In this document: piece by piece, positions 48,779 through 57,656 of the stretch
How positions within the stretch are numbered: position 1 is the first letter of the stretch
Layout: each line of letters begins with the position of its first letter
Assembly: GCF_006717045.1 (NCBI RefSeq)
Contig: NZ_VFPH01000002.1
Coordinates: forward strand, 1,860,001-1,924,000
Length of the DNA stretch: 64,000 nucleotides
Direction of reading: 5' to 3'
Origin: Pseudonocardia cypriaca
GTDB taxonomy: Bacteria; Actinomycetota; Actinomycetes; Mycobacteriales; Pseudonocardiaceae
Program-made: the position numbers and the translations under genes
The notes under the pieces: model-generated
Database searches by the model: none
Seen by the model: only the letters and a program-made list of their open reading frames with translations
What the model was told of the DNA's origin: nothing

Positions 48779-51700
48779 TTATCCCGGCAGGACGATCCGG
48801 TAGTCGAAATTCCCACCCGCAGGCGCCACGATCTCCAGGTCGTCGGTCATCACGCGGTGCAGCCGCAGCGTCTCGACGGTCGGCTCGTCCTGCGGCGCCC
48901 GGGCGGCGGCGGAGAACTCGCAGCCCGACCCCAGCTCCAGCCGCACCGCGAGCCCGGCCTCGTTGACGACCTCGGCGCTGCGCCCGTCCGGGGCCACCGT
49001 GGCGGTCTGGCGCCTCCCCTGCATCGCGGACGCCCACAGGTCGACGCAGAACTCGTTCGCGACGCGGTGGCCCGGGAGGGTGCCGGTGTAGGCGACGTGC
49101 ACGACCCGGCCGTCGAGCCGCACCGTCTTGCGGAACCGGCCGAACGCGTCGACGTCGTGCAGCACCACACCGCGCTCGCCCGCGCGCTTGGCGCGGTGGT
49201 CCTCGGCGAGCCGGTCGTCGAGGGCCTGCAGGTTGTCCGGCGCGTCCTCGAGCGGGCTGCCGTCGCCGTACTCGAAGGTGACGGCGACCGCGTCGCCGCC
49301 CGGGATCTCGTCGTAGGCGTTGAAGTTGTCCGGGTAGTACCAGTCGAACGCGTCGTCGCCCGCCGGGCTGGTGCCGGTGGTGCCCTGGCTCGGGTCGACG
49401 TCGCAGGCGACGTAGGCGTGGTTCGGGGTCCACACGGTGTTCTGCAGGACGATGCCGTCGCACTGGACCCCGCTGTCGGACGCCCAGTCCATGTCGAGGA
49501 ACTGGTAGGCCTTGCACGTCCCGCTCACCGCGTACGGGCGCCCGTCGACGAGCGAGAACAGGTGGGTGATGCGACCGCCGTTGCGGTCGAGCACCGCCAG
49601 CGCCTGCGCGTTGTAGAGCACGACCGACGGCAGCGGGTCGTGGTCCCAGTGCAGCCCACGCGCGCGGCGCCACGGGGGCGGCGTGCCCCGGTCGACGACG
49701 TCCTCCAGCTCGGCCACGCGGTCGACAACGGGACCGGCGTCGCGGAAGGCGCTATCGGGTCCGCGCTGCGCCCACGCGGCCCAGATCGCGGCGGCGAGGT
49801 AGACGTGGGTGTTGCGCAGCTGCAGCGACTCCGCGGCCACGAAGTCCTCCGGCTCGGTGCCGCCGGGCCGGTCCTCCGGGACGCGGGCGCGCTTCGACCA
49901 CTGCGACTCGTGCAGGTTGAGCGTGAAGTACAGCCGCGCGAGGTCGAACAGCTGGTTGCGGCAGTCGGCCTGGCAGGACGCGATGGCCCGCTCGGCGCGC
50001 TTCGAGATCGCCTCGAGGTCCTCCCCGAGCCACGCTGCCGGTATCCGGGCCCACGCCGTGTACCAGGTGTCGAACGCGAGGCCGAAGTCGTGACCGGGCA
50101 CCGGAGCCAGGTCCAGCTCCCACTCCTTCTCGATGTACGGGTCGGACGCGCGCACCAGGTCGAGGTCGCCGACGCAGTCGGCGTCGCCCAGATCGTCGGT
50201 GGTGACCACCTGCACCCACGGGTGGGCGGCCAGCCACGACAGCGCCGCCTGGTACTTCTGGTTGAACTGCAGCTCGTTGCCGTTGTAGACGCCGTCGAAC
50301 CAGCCGTTGCCGCTGGCCTTGTCGGCGTCGTCGGAGTAGACGAGCAGGTTGCCGCGCCGCAGCTGCGGCTGCGCGGCCAGCTCGATGAACTTGCGCCGCA
50401 GGTCGTAGTCCACCTTGCCGCGGTCGGCGTCGTGGTCGCTCGCCCCGAGCAGCCGGTCCTTCATCTCCGGGTCGATGAACAGCACCTTCAGCCCGGTAGT
50501 GCGGTCGCGCCACAGGTACTGCCAGTTCACCCACCGGCCGTCGGTCTCCCGGCCCATGGCCGGGCTGGTGCTGCGGACGACCGTCGCGGTGTCCTCCTCG
50601 CCGTTCTCCTGGTGCCCGCCGTCGACCACCAGGTACTCGACGCCCGCCTTCTGCAGGGCCTCGACGACGTTCGGGCGGTCGGTGACGATCCGCGAGTCGG
50701 GGTAGTAGACCGGCCGGGTCTCCCCGACGATCTCGCGCATCGCGTCGGAGCCGAGCGTGATCGCGTCGAGGTTCGTGGCGGCCGTGTAGTAGGGCAGCCG
50801 GTGCGCCCCGAACCCGGCGACGACCGGCACGAGCAGGCCGTCCCGTACGTCCTGGCGCATCCGCTCCAGGTCCTCGGGGCAGTCGTGGGCGAGCAGGTCG
50901 AGGAGCCCGCCGTTCATCGCCCACATCTGCGGGATGCCGTAGTGGCGGTGCGCGTCCAGGGTGAACGCGTACCCGTCGCCGGTGTTGCTCTCCTTGCTGC
51001 CGGGGCGACTGCTGTAGCTCGCGCCCGGGTCGCGCATCGTCACCTGCGCGTACGTCTTCGGCGGCGTGTAGTCGTCGTCGGCGGTGGCGAACAGGTCGTT
51101 GAGGCCCTGGATCGCGAAGTTCACGAACACGACCCGGGCGCTCCCGACCTCGGCGGGTGCGGCGAGGTCGACGTCGACGGCCCGTCCGTGGTGGGTGACG
51201 ACCACCGGCGGCAGGTCGTCCCCGGTGCGCGGCACGGCCACCGTGACCGAGTCGGCGGAGATGTCGACGAGCGGCAGCGGGTCCGGCTGCGGCGTGCGCA
51301 GGTCGATCATCCGGTCGCCGATCTGCACCGCGAGGTCGGGCCGCCCGTCCTGCCGGTGGGCGAACAGGTCCACGACGTCGACGCGGATCTCGTCGCGCTC
51401 CGGGGTTCGCCGGTGGTAGAGCACCCACGCGTCAAGCGCGCCGCCCGGCTGGGGGATGAAGATGCGGCGGATGTCCTCGCGGGTGAAGTCGGGCGCCACC
51501 GCGACGGTGGTGTGGTCGGCCGAGTGGAGCTCCCCGTGCGGGGTGGTCACCTCGAGCGAGTACGTGATCCGCGCTCCTGCCGGCACCGCAGGCAGCCTCG
51601 CTTCGAGGTACTGGCTGTGCCCGCCGCGGAGCCTGTCGTCGAGCCCGACGTAGTAGGGCATGTGTTCGAAGCGGAACTGGCCGTGGGTGCGCATCTGGTG

Positions 51701-51919
51701 GCGCATCCAGTTCGCGAAGCCCTCGCGGATGTGACGCATCCGGGCGCGGGGCGTCCACGACCGTCCGTCCACCTCGGCCCGCAGGCGGTATGCCACGATC
51801 GGGACGTTCGGCTCGTCGGTGTCGATGCGGAACGGGAGCAGGACGTCCAGGGCCCCCGCGGGCCCGGCGACGACCCGCGGGTAGGCGTCCGGCGTGAAGT
51901 GGACGATGCCTGCGGACAT
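48779..51919 (-). CDS. Large GH57-like glycosidase
   Basis: A 1046-residue cytoplasmic protein with no signal peptide. The N-terminal 300 residues look like a beta-rich, carbohydrate-binding type module. The middle (about 310-720) has features of the GH57/GH38-type beta/alpha barrel: YAFTLDAHRHYGIPQMWAMN, DGLLVPVVAGFGAHRLPYYT, EIVGETRPVYYPDSRIVTDR, GVEYLVVDGGHQENGEE and HPWVQVVTTDDLGD. A C-terminal beta domain follows. The catalytic residues could not be assigned with certainty. ATG at 51919 has GGGGAG 5 nt upstream. It may act on storage polysaccharide (glucans). Divergent from the SARP regulator. Confidence 0.6.
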   Translation of the reverse strand: MSAGIVHFTPDAYPRVVAGPAGALDVLLPFRIDTDEPNVPIVAYRLRAEVDGRSWTPRARMRHIREGFANWMRHQMRTHGQFRFEHMPYYVGLDDRLRGGHSQYLEARLPAVPAGARITYSLEVTTPHGELHSADHTTVAVAPDFTREDIRRIFIPQPGGALDAWVLYHRRTPERDEIRVDVVDLFAHRQDGRPDLAVQIGDRMIDLRTPQPDPLPLVDISADSVTVAVPRTGDDLPPVVVTHHGRAVDVDLAAPAEVGSARVVFVNFAIQGLNDLFATADDDYTPPKTYAQVTMRDPGASYSSRPGSKESNTGDGYAFTLDAHRHYGIPQMWAMNGGLLDLLAHDCPEDLERMRQDVRDGLLVPVVAGFGAHRLPYYTAATNLDAITLGSDAMREIVGETRPVYYPDSRIVTDRPNVVEALQKAGVEYLVVDGGHQENGEEDTATVVRSTSPAMGRETDGRWVNWQYLWRDRTTGLKVLFIDPEMKDRLLGASDHDADRGKVDYDLRRKFIELAAQPQLRRGNLLVYSDDADKASGNGWFDGVYNGNELQFNQKYQAALSWLAAHPWVQVVTTDDLGDADCVGDLDLVRASDPYIEKEWELDLAPVPGHDFGLAFDTWYTAWARIPAAWLGEDLEAISKRAERAIASCQADCRNQLFDLARLYFTLNLHESQWSKRARVPEDRPGGTEPEDFVAAESLQLRNTHVYLAAAIWAAWAQRGPDSAFRDAGPVVDRVAELEDVVDRGTPPPWRRARGLHWDHDPLPSVVLYNAQALAVLDRNGGRITHLFSLVDGRPYAVSGTCKAYQFLDMDWASDSGVQCDGIVLQNTVWTPNHAYVACDVDPSQGTTGTSPAGDDAFDWYYPDNFNAYDEIPGGDAVAVTFEYGDGSPLEDAPDNLQALDDRLAEDHRAKRAGERGVVLHDVDAFGRFRKTVRLDGRVVHVAYTGTLPGHRVANEFCVDLWASAMQGRRQTATVAPDGRSAEVVNEAGLAVRLELGSGCEFSAAARAPQDEPTVETLRLHRVMTDDLEIVAPAGGNFDYRIVLPG

Positions 51920-52086
51920 GGCGACTCCCCCTGGTCGGATGGCTCCGGCTCGAAGTCGCTCGCGCCGCGTGTCCGGTCCGTTACGGATCCGATCCCATGA
52001 GCTGCACGTCATTGACGCGGGCTCGCCGGGGCGGCAACGCTTTCGGGACGGGAGTCCGGGGCCCGCACGAAGGAGTGGCGACGACG

Positions 52087-55005
52087 GTGACCGGCGCGAG
52101 CACACGAGCCCCAGGTGTCGTGCTGCGTGTGCTCGGCGATTTCACCGTCACTGTCGATGATCGCGTGGTCACCCTCGGTGGCCCTCGGCAGAAGGCGGTG
52201 CTCGCGCGCATCCTCGCGGGCGCCGACGAGGCGGTCTCGGCCGAGCAGCTCGTCGACGACGTCTGGGGCGAGCGGTCCGCCGAGTCGACGGTCGCTTCCG
52301 TGCACGCCTACGTCTCGCGGCTGCGGCGGCTGCTGGGCGGCGCGGCGATCCCGCGGCGGGGCGGGCGGTACCTGATCGACCGGGACGTCGTCACGGTCGA
52401 CGCGGACCTCTTCGTCGACGACGTGTCCCGCGGCCGGGCCGCTCTCGCCCGAGGCGCGGACAGCGCGGCGGCGGCCATCCTCGGGGCGGCGCTCGCCAGG
52501 TGGCACGGCGCGGACGCGTTCGGGACGATGCGGGACGCCCACTTCCTGGCTCCCCTCGCGGCGAGGTGGGAGGAGTTGCGTGTGCTGGCCGCGGAGGCGC
52601 TCGCCGACGCACACGCCCGCTGCGGCCGGGCAGGCGACGACGTGACGCTCCTGCACGAGCTGGCCGAGCGGGACCCGCTGCGGGAGTCCGTGGCCGTGCG
52701 CCTCGTGCGAGCCCTGTACGCGGCGGGGAGGCAGGCCGACGCCCTCACCGCGTTCGAGCGGTGCCGGCACGCGCTGGCCGAGCAGCTCGGCGTCGACCCC
52801 ACCCCCGAGCTGCGCCGCGTGCACGCGGCCGTGCTGGCCCAGGAGCCGCTCCCCTCGGCCGTCTCTTCGGCGCTACCGACCAACCTGCCGCCGCGGAACC
52901 GCTCGTTCGTGGGACGGCACGACCTGCTCGCCCAGGTCGGCGGCGCCCTGGACGACGACACCAACCGGCCTCGCGCCGTGGCACTGGTCGGCCTGCCCGG
53001 CGTCGGCAAGACCGAGCTGGCCCTCGAGCTGGCCCATCGCAGGCGCCGGGCCGGGCGGGTCGCCTGGTGGATCGCAGCCGAGGACCCGGCGGGCACCGCC
53101 ACCGGGTTGGCCGATCTCGCGGCCGCGCTCGGGATCGCCGCCTTCGAGCGGGGAGAGGACACCCACGCCGCGTTGTGGGACGAGCTCGACCGGGCCCCTG
53201 GCTGGGTGCTGGTGTTCGACAACGCCGACGACCCCGCCCTGCTGGAACCGTTCCTGCCGGCCGCCCGCCACGGCGACGTCGTGATCACCTCGCGCAACCC
53301 GGCCTGGCGGCGCCTCGCCCGCCCGGTCACGGTGGCGCCGCTGCGCAGGGCGGAGTCGGTCCACTACGTGGTGGGCCGCACCGGCGACGCCGCGGCCGCG
53401 GCCGACACGCTCGCCGGGCAGCTCGGTGACCTGCCGCTCGCCCTGGAACAGGCGTGCGCCTACATCGAGCAGACCGGCATGTCCGTGGCCGACTACGTGG
53501 ATCTGTTCCGGGAGCGGCGGGACAGCCTGCTGCTGCACGATCCGCTGGACTCGCGCCCCACCGTCGCCACGACGTGGGGCCTCGCCTTCGACCGGCTGCA
53601 CCAGCGATCGCCGCGGGCGGCCGGGCTGCTCGAGGCGATGGCGTTCCTCGCCCCGGACGCGATCGCCGTCGCGACGCTGCGCCGGCTCGGCCCCGACGGG
53701 TTCACCGACGAGCTCGACCTGCAGGACGCGATCGCGGAGCTGCTGCGGCTGTCACTGGTCGACCGCGACGCGGGCGTCGTGCGGGTGCACCGGCTGGTGC
53801 AGGACGTGGTGCGGGCCCGGATGCCGGTCGGCATGCGGCAACGGCGGCTCGTCGAGGCCGCGGGGGCCTGCACGGTGGCCGACACCGAGGACGTCGCCGC
53901 GCACCTGATGAGCATCGCCACCCACGCCGAGGCGCTCGCCACCGTGGCCGACGGGCTGGTGGAGGCGCTGGCCGAGCTGGCGCACCGGCAGGCGGCGCGT
54001 GCGCTCTACCCGGCCGCACAGCACGTCCTCGAGACGGCGTTGCGCCTGCAGGACCGGACCGGAGACCCCGTGCTGCACGGCCGGCTCGTCTGCCAGCTCG
54101 GCGAGGTGCTCGACGCCGCCGGGCACCTCGCGCCCGCCCTCGAGCTGCACCGGCGGGCCGTGCGGATACTCGACTCGACCCTCGATCCGGACGACGTCGT
54201 GCTCGCGCACGCCTACAACCGCCTCGGCCACGTCCTCAACTGCGCCGACGACGCGGTCGCCGCGATCGAGGCCCACGAGCGCGCGCTGCTGGCCCTGCAG
54301 AAGGCCGGGCGGGACGACCTGGTCCCGCCGGTGCTGGCCGACCTCGGCTACACGTTGTGGGCCGCAGGCCGGCTCGGCCCCGCCGGCGAGGCGTTGCGGG
54401 CGGCACAGGTGCTGCTGGAGGGCCAGGGACGGCGCGACGGGCCCGCGTGGGCGCACGCCACCGCGGGCCTCGGCATCGTCGAGCAGGACACCGGCAACCT
54501 GGAGGAGGCGGTGGCGCTCCAGCGCACCGCGCTCGAGGTGTTCGCCCAGGTCTGCGGCCCCGACCACCCCGACACCGCGCAGACCCTGGACAAGCTCGGC
54601 TACGCGCTGCGGCTCTCGCGCCGCGCGGACGAGGCCGTGGAGGTGCACCTGCGCGCCGTCCGGCTGCTGGAGCGCGTCCTCGGGGCCGACGACTCGCGCG
54701 TCGCCATGACGCTCACCAACCTCGGTCTCGCCTACGCCGACGCCGGCCGCATCGGTGAGGCGGTCGAGGCACAGGCACGGGCGCGGCGGATCTTCTACGC
54801 AGCCCTCGGTCCCGAGCACGCGAGCACGCTGCTCGCCGGCAGGCGGCTCGCCGTCGCGCTCGCCGCCAGCGGGAACGAGGTGCGGGCGCGCAGGCTGATG
54901 AACGAGGTCCTCGAGGTCGTGGAGCGCAGGCTGGAGGACAACCCCGCCGAGTGGGCCCGGGTGGCCGCCGACGCGGCGCGCGTGTTCGGAGCGGACACGG
55001 TCTAG
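52087..55005 (+). CDS. SARP-type regulator with NB-ARC and TPR domains (AfsR-like)
   Basis: A 972-residue multidomain regulator. The N-terminal OmpR-type winged helix (about 12-100, LGGPRQKAVLARILAGADEA) and bacterial transcriptional activation domain (about 105-250) form a SARP unit. A STAND NTPase follows (P-loop GLPGVGKTE at about 302-310, VLVFDNADDP as Walker B), then about 8 tetratricopeptide repeats to the C terminus (PALELHRRAVRILDSTLDPD and later copies). Start uncertain: GTG at 52087 (AAGGAG 11 nt upstream), GTG 52075 or ATG 51997. It is divergent from the GH57-like gene and 66 bp upstream of a sigma factor gene. Confidence 0.88.
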   Translation: MTGASTRAPGVVLRVLGDFTVTVDDRVVTLGGPRQKAVLARILAGADEAVSAEQLVDDVWGERSAESTVASVHAYVSRLRRLLGGAAIPRRGGRYLIDRDVVTVDADLFVDDVSRGRAALARGADSAAAAILGAALARWHGADAFGTMRDAHFLAPLAARWEELRVLAAEALADAHARCGRAGDDVTLLHELAERDPLRESVAVRLVRALYAAGRQADALTAFERCRHALAEQLGVDPTPELRRVHAAVLAQEPLPSAVSSALPTNLPPRNRSFVGRHDLLAQVGGALDDDTNRPRAVALVGLPGVGKTELALELAHRRRRAGRVAWWIAAEDPAGTATGLADLAAALGIAAFERGEDTHAALWDELDRAPGWVLVFDNADDPALLEPFLPAARHGDVVITSRNPAWRRLARPVTVAPLRRAESVHYVVGRTGDAAAAADTLAGQLGDLPLALEQACAYIEQTGMSVADYVDLFRERRDSLLLHDPLDSRPTVATTWGLAFDRLHQRSPRAAGLLEAMAFLAPDAIAVATLRRLGPDGFTDELDLQDAIAELLRLSLVDRDAGVVRVHRLVQDVVRARMPVGMRQRRLVEAAGACTVADTEDVAAHLMSIATHAEALATVADGLVEALAELAHRQAARALYPAAQHVLETALRLQDRTGDPVLHGRLVCQLGEVLDAAGHLAPALELHRRAVRILDSTLDPDDVVLAHAYNRLGHVLNCADDAVAAIEAHERALLALQKAGRDDLVPPVLADLGYTLWAAGRLGPAGEALRAAQVLLEGQGRRDGPAWAHATAGLGIVEQDTGNLEEAVALQRTALEVFAQVCGPDHPDTAQTLDKLGYALRLSRRADEAVEVHLRAVRLLERVLGADDSRVAMTLTNLGLAYADAGRIGEAVEAQARARRIFYAALGPEHASTLLAGRRLAVALAASGNEVRARRLMNEVLEVVERRLEDNPAEWARVAADAARVFGADTV

Positions 55006-55071
55006 GCCTTTGCAAGGCCGTTGCAAGCGCAACAGGCGACTGTGTGCCCCTGCTCGTTCTGGGGAGGCAGC

Positions 55072-55659
55072 ATGGTCAGCCCCGATCCGACCACGCACGC
55101 GACACCGAGCACCGCCCAGCTGGTCAGGGACGCGTGCGACCGCCATCCGGAGGCGTGGCGCGAGCTGACGTCGCGGTACGAAGGCCTCGTACGCGCCGTC
55201 GTCGGCTCCTACCGGCTCCAGGAGGCGGACTTCGCGGACGCGGTCCAGAACACCTGGCTCCGCGCCCTCGAGCGGCTCCACAGCGTCCGCAACCCCGACA
55301 GCCTCGGAGGCTGGCTCACCACCGTGGCCCGGCGCGAATGCCTCGCACTGCTGGCCCGCTCGCGCCGCGAGGCACCGACCGGCGTGGCGGACGACCAGCT
55401 CGTCGTGGAGGAGCCCGGGCCGGAAGCGCTGGTGCTGGCCGAGGAGGCCCGGCGCGCCGTCGCCCACGCGGTGACCGAGCTGCCTCTGAAGCCGCGGGAA
55501 CTGGTCAACGCCCTGTTCTCGACGCCGGAGCCCAACTACGCCGAGGTGTCCCGGCAGATGGGGCTGCCGATCGGGAGCATCGGGCCCACCCGGCAGCGGG
55601 CGCTGCGGACGCTGCGGTGCGGGCTCGCGCGGGCCGGTCAGGACGTCCGCGCCAGCTGA
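55072..55659 (+). CDS. ECF-like RNA polymerase sigma factor
   Basis: A 195-residue sigma-70 family protein. Region 2 (about 28-88: TSRYEGLVRAVVGSYRLQEA, DAVQNTWLRALERL) is joined by a short linker to region 4 (about 135-182: LPLKPRELVNALFS ... SRQMGLPIGSIGPTRQRALR). The ATG at 55072 has GGGGAGG 6 nt upstream; an earlier ATG at 55021 lacks one and sits in a hairpin region. It follows the SARP gene; no anti-sigma gene is adjacent, and its 3' end overlaps the convergent membrane gene by 22 bp. Confidence 0.88.
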   Translation: MVSPDPTTHATPSTAQLVRDACDRHPEAWRELTSRYEGLVRAVVGSYRLQEADFADAVQNTWLRALERLHSVRNPDSLGGWLTTVARRECLALLARSRREAPTGVADDQLVVEEPGPEALVLAEEARRAVAHAVTELPLKPRELVNALFSTPEPNYAEVSRQMGLPIGSIGPTRQRALRTLRCGLARAGQDVRAS

Positions 55660-56099
55660 CGAGCTGCCCGGCCGCGGAACCAGTCGCTCGCGGCCGGGCG
55701 GAACATCAGCGCCAGCGCGGAGAACACCGCGACGAGGTGCGCGACGCGCAGGGTCGCGGCCACCAGCGCGGGTGCCTCGGCTGTCACGAGGAACAGGCCG
55801 GGTGAGCCCCCGCTGAGCAGCCACGACACCGGCTCGGCCACGAGCGAGAGCGTGCCGATCCCGCCGAGCAGGACGGCCACCGTCCAGCGGACCGCGTTGC
55901 GCCCGGTGCGCAACGCGAGCACCAGCACCGTGAGCACGGCGTAGATCCCGAAGCGCGCCGCCAGCTGGGCGAGCGTGGGCGGCTCGGGGAGCAGCAGGTG
56001 GACGAGCGCTTCGACGACCCCGGCGCCGATCGCGGCGAGCCAGAGCACGACGGACATCTGGACGGCTGCGGGCGCGGTGCGCGCGGCGGTGACGGTCAT
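55638..56099 (-). CDS. Four-helix membrane protein of unknown function
   Basis: A 153-residue protein with four membrane helices: VVLWLAAIGAGVVEALVHLL, LAARFGIYAVLTVLVLALR, RWTVAVLLGGIGTLSLVAEP and LVAATLRVAHLVAVFSALAL. The ATG at 56099 was chosen; the frame stays open far upstream only as a shadow of the next gene. It is not recognised beyond that. The 22-bp overlap with the sigma factor gene on the opposite strand suggests possible antisense interplay, but it is not evidence of a functional link. Confidence 0.7.
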   Translation of the reverse strand: MTVTAARTAPAAVQMSVVLWLAAIGAGVVEALVHLLLPEPPTLAQLAARFGIYAVLTVLVLALRTGRNAVRWTVAVLLGGIGTLSLVAEPVSWLLSGGSPGLFLVTAEAPALVAATLRVAHLVAVFSALALMFRPAASDWFRGRAARQLARTS

Positions 56100-56179
56100 G
56101 CGATGAAGTGTTCGCCGCATCGGGTCGGCAATCCGACCGGCGGGCCCCCGAACCGGAAGGGGGGATATCCCCGCCCTGC

Positions 56180-56998
56180 TCAGCTCCCGGTGAGCAGTTC
56201 CACGACCGGTGCGAACTGCTCGAAGAACGCGCCGTTGACGCTGATGTAGGAAACGCCGTACGCGTCGCGGCGGCGCTGCAGCTCGTCGGCCATCTCGGCG
56301 GGGGTGCCGCGCAGGAGGGTCTGCGAGTCGTTGGCGACGAGGGTGGCGTGGTCGGCACCGATGAAGTGCCGGGTCCACGGCGGGATCTCGTCGCCCACGA
56401 CGAACAGGTTGATGGCGATCTCGAGGTCCCGGTCGCCCGCGGCGTCCCGGAGCTGGGCGACCATCCCCGCGTGGTGGTCGCGTCCGGAGAGCGGGGGTGC
56501 CGCGAGCGTGACGATGTCGGCCGTGCGGGCGGCGAGCGCGAGCGCCTTCGGGCCGCCCGCGGCCACGAGGACCGGCGTGTGCCGGTCGCCGTCGAGCTCG
56601 CGCAGCTGCTCGATCGACTCGGCCACCGCCTGCAGCCGCTCCCCCGCCGACCCCCACGGCCTGCCGAGCGCCTCGGCGAACCGCTGCGCCTCCGGGCGGC
56701 CGCTGCCGATGCCGAAGTCGAAGCGGCCCCCGGTGAGCACCGAGAGCGAATGCCCTTCCCACGCCGCGGCGCGCGGCGCCCGCAGCGGGCTGGCCAGCAC
56801 GAACGTGCCCACGCGCAACGTGGTCGTCGCGCAGGCCGCCACGGCGAGCGACGGGAACGGGGACAGCAGCTGCAGACCGTCGGGCATCAGGAGCGTCGAG
56901 TAGCCCAGCTCCTCCACGCGCTTCGCCGTGGCGGCCCACTGCTCCCCGCCACCCTCCGGCGTCGCCACCACCCCGAAGCGGAACTTGTGATCGGACAT
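56180..56998 (-). CDS. LLM-class F420-dependent oxidoreductase (TIGR03621-like)
   Basis: A 272-residue luciferase-like monooxygenase-fold protein: RFGVVATPEGGGEQWAATAK at the start, ELGYSTLLMPDG, TTLRVGTFVLASPLRAPRAA, and the conserved loop GGRFDFGIGSGRPEAQRFAE. The short length and C-terminal GTPAEMADELQRRRDAYGVS fit the F420-dependent group TIGR03621. ATG at 56998. It is divergent from the MarR gene with 76 bp between and probably controlled by it. Confidence 0.88.
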   Translation of the reverse strand: MSDHKFRFGVVATPEGGGEQWAATAKRVEELGYSTLLMPDGLQLLSPFPSLAVAACATTTLRVGTFVLASPLRAPRAAAWEGHSLSVLTGGRFDFGIGSGRPEAQRFAEALGRPWGSAGERLQAVAESIEQLRELDGDRHTPVLVAAGGPKALALAARTADIVTLAAPPLSGRDHHAGMVAQLRDAAGDRDLEIAINLFVVGDEIPPWTRHFIGADHATLVANDSQTLLRGTPAEMADELQRRRDAYGVSYISVNGAFFEQFAPVVELLTGS

Positions 56999-57044
56999 TC
57001 CCCCACCTCCAGAACCGTTACACAGCTGAACGATTATTTGGAGA

Positions 57045-57068
57045 GTACCGTTCCCACTCTGTACGGTC
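57045..57068. promoter_or_regulatory. Candidate MarR operator between the LLM and marR genes
   Basis: Inverted arms ACCGT (57047-57051) and ACGGT (57062-57066) in the context AGTACCGTTCCCACTCTGTACGG, ending 7 nt before the MarR start. The position in the divergent promoter region is typical of a MarR autoregulatory site; the arms are short, so this is only a candidate. Confidence 0.35.
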
Positions 57069-57074
57069 TACCCC

Positions 57075-57536
57075 GTGGCACTGGAGAACCCGCCCGGGTC
57101 GGCCTTCCTCCTCGCCGCGGTCGGCTCCCACGCCGCCGCGCGCTTCGCCGAGCGCGTCGCCGACCTGGACCTCACACCCCCGCAGGTCGGACTGCTCGGG
57201 CTCATCGCCGCGTCACCGGGCCAGAGCCAGCAGGCCGTGGCCCAGCTGCTCGGGATGCCGCCGAGCCGGCTGGTCGGGCTCGTCGACGCGCTCGCCGACC
57301 GCGGGCTCGTCGAGCGCAGACGCAACCGGACCGACCGGCGCCTCCACGCGCTGCACATCACCGACGAGGGAACGGAGATGCTGGCCCGCGTCGGGAAGGT
57401 CGGCCGCGAGCACGACGCCGCGCTCTGCCGGAGCCTCGACGCGGCCGAGCGCGAGACACTGCGCGCCCTCCTCTCCCGCATCGCGGCCGACCAGGGGCTG
57501 CGCCCGGGGATCCACCCCGGCTACCGGGGCGTGTAG
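57075..57536 (+). CDS. MarR family transcriptional regulator
   Basis: A 153-residue winged-helix regulator: LTPPQVGLLGLIAASPGQSQ, then QAVAQLLGMPPSRLVGLVDA and the wing LVERRRNRTDRRLHALHITD. This is the MarR core with the DxRxxxxxLT wing motif. GTG at 57075. It most likely controls the divergent F420-type oxidoreductase in response to a small aromatic or reactive ligand. Confidence 0.92.
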   Translation: MALENPPGSAFLLAAVGSHAAARFAERVADLDLTPPQVGLLGLIAASPGQSQQAVAQLLGMPPSRLVGLVDALADRGLVERRRNRTDRRLHALHITDEGTEMLARVGKVGREHDAALCRSLDAAERETLRALLSRIAADQGLRPGIHPGYRGV

Positions 57537-57552
57537 CCCGCAGAACGAGGGA

Positions 57553-57588
57553 GTTCCGCGGAACGCCGTGAATGTGTGCCGAACACAT
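57553..57588 (+). promoter_or_regulatory. Two palindromes upstream of the bdhA-like gene
   Basis: GTTCCGCGGAAC (57553-57564) is a perfect 12-bp palindrome. ATGTGT-N5-ACACAT (57572-57588) is a perfect inverted repeat 8 bp further on. Both lie in the 120-bp gap before the short-chain dehydrogenase gene. They are likely operators for that operon, perhaps for the PucR-type regulator at its end or a GntR/IclR-type protein elsewhere. Assignment is inference. Confidence 0.5.
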
Positions 57589-57656
57589 ATGCGGGCGGGA
57601 TCAGTGGTGCTCGACTACAGGGACAAAGCTGCTCCGCCGCCGTACCGTCCTCCGGC

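Noticed and set aside
48758..52000. A 1080-codon plus-strand open frame.
   Set aside because: It mirrors the GH57-like gene on the other strand. The composition is a frame shadow and the gene on the minus strand has recognisable motifs and a good ribosome site.
53752..56358. An 868-codon minus-strand frame across the SARP gene end and the sigma factor.
   Set aside because: Antisense shadow of the TPR region with no domain; the plus-strand gene is intact and in frame throughout.
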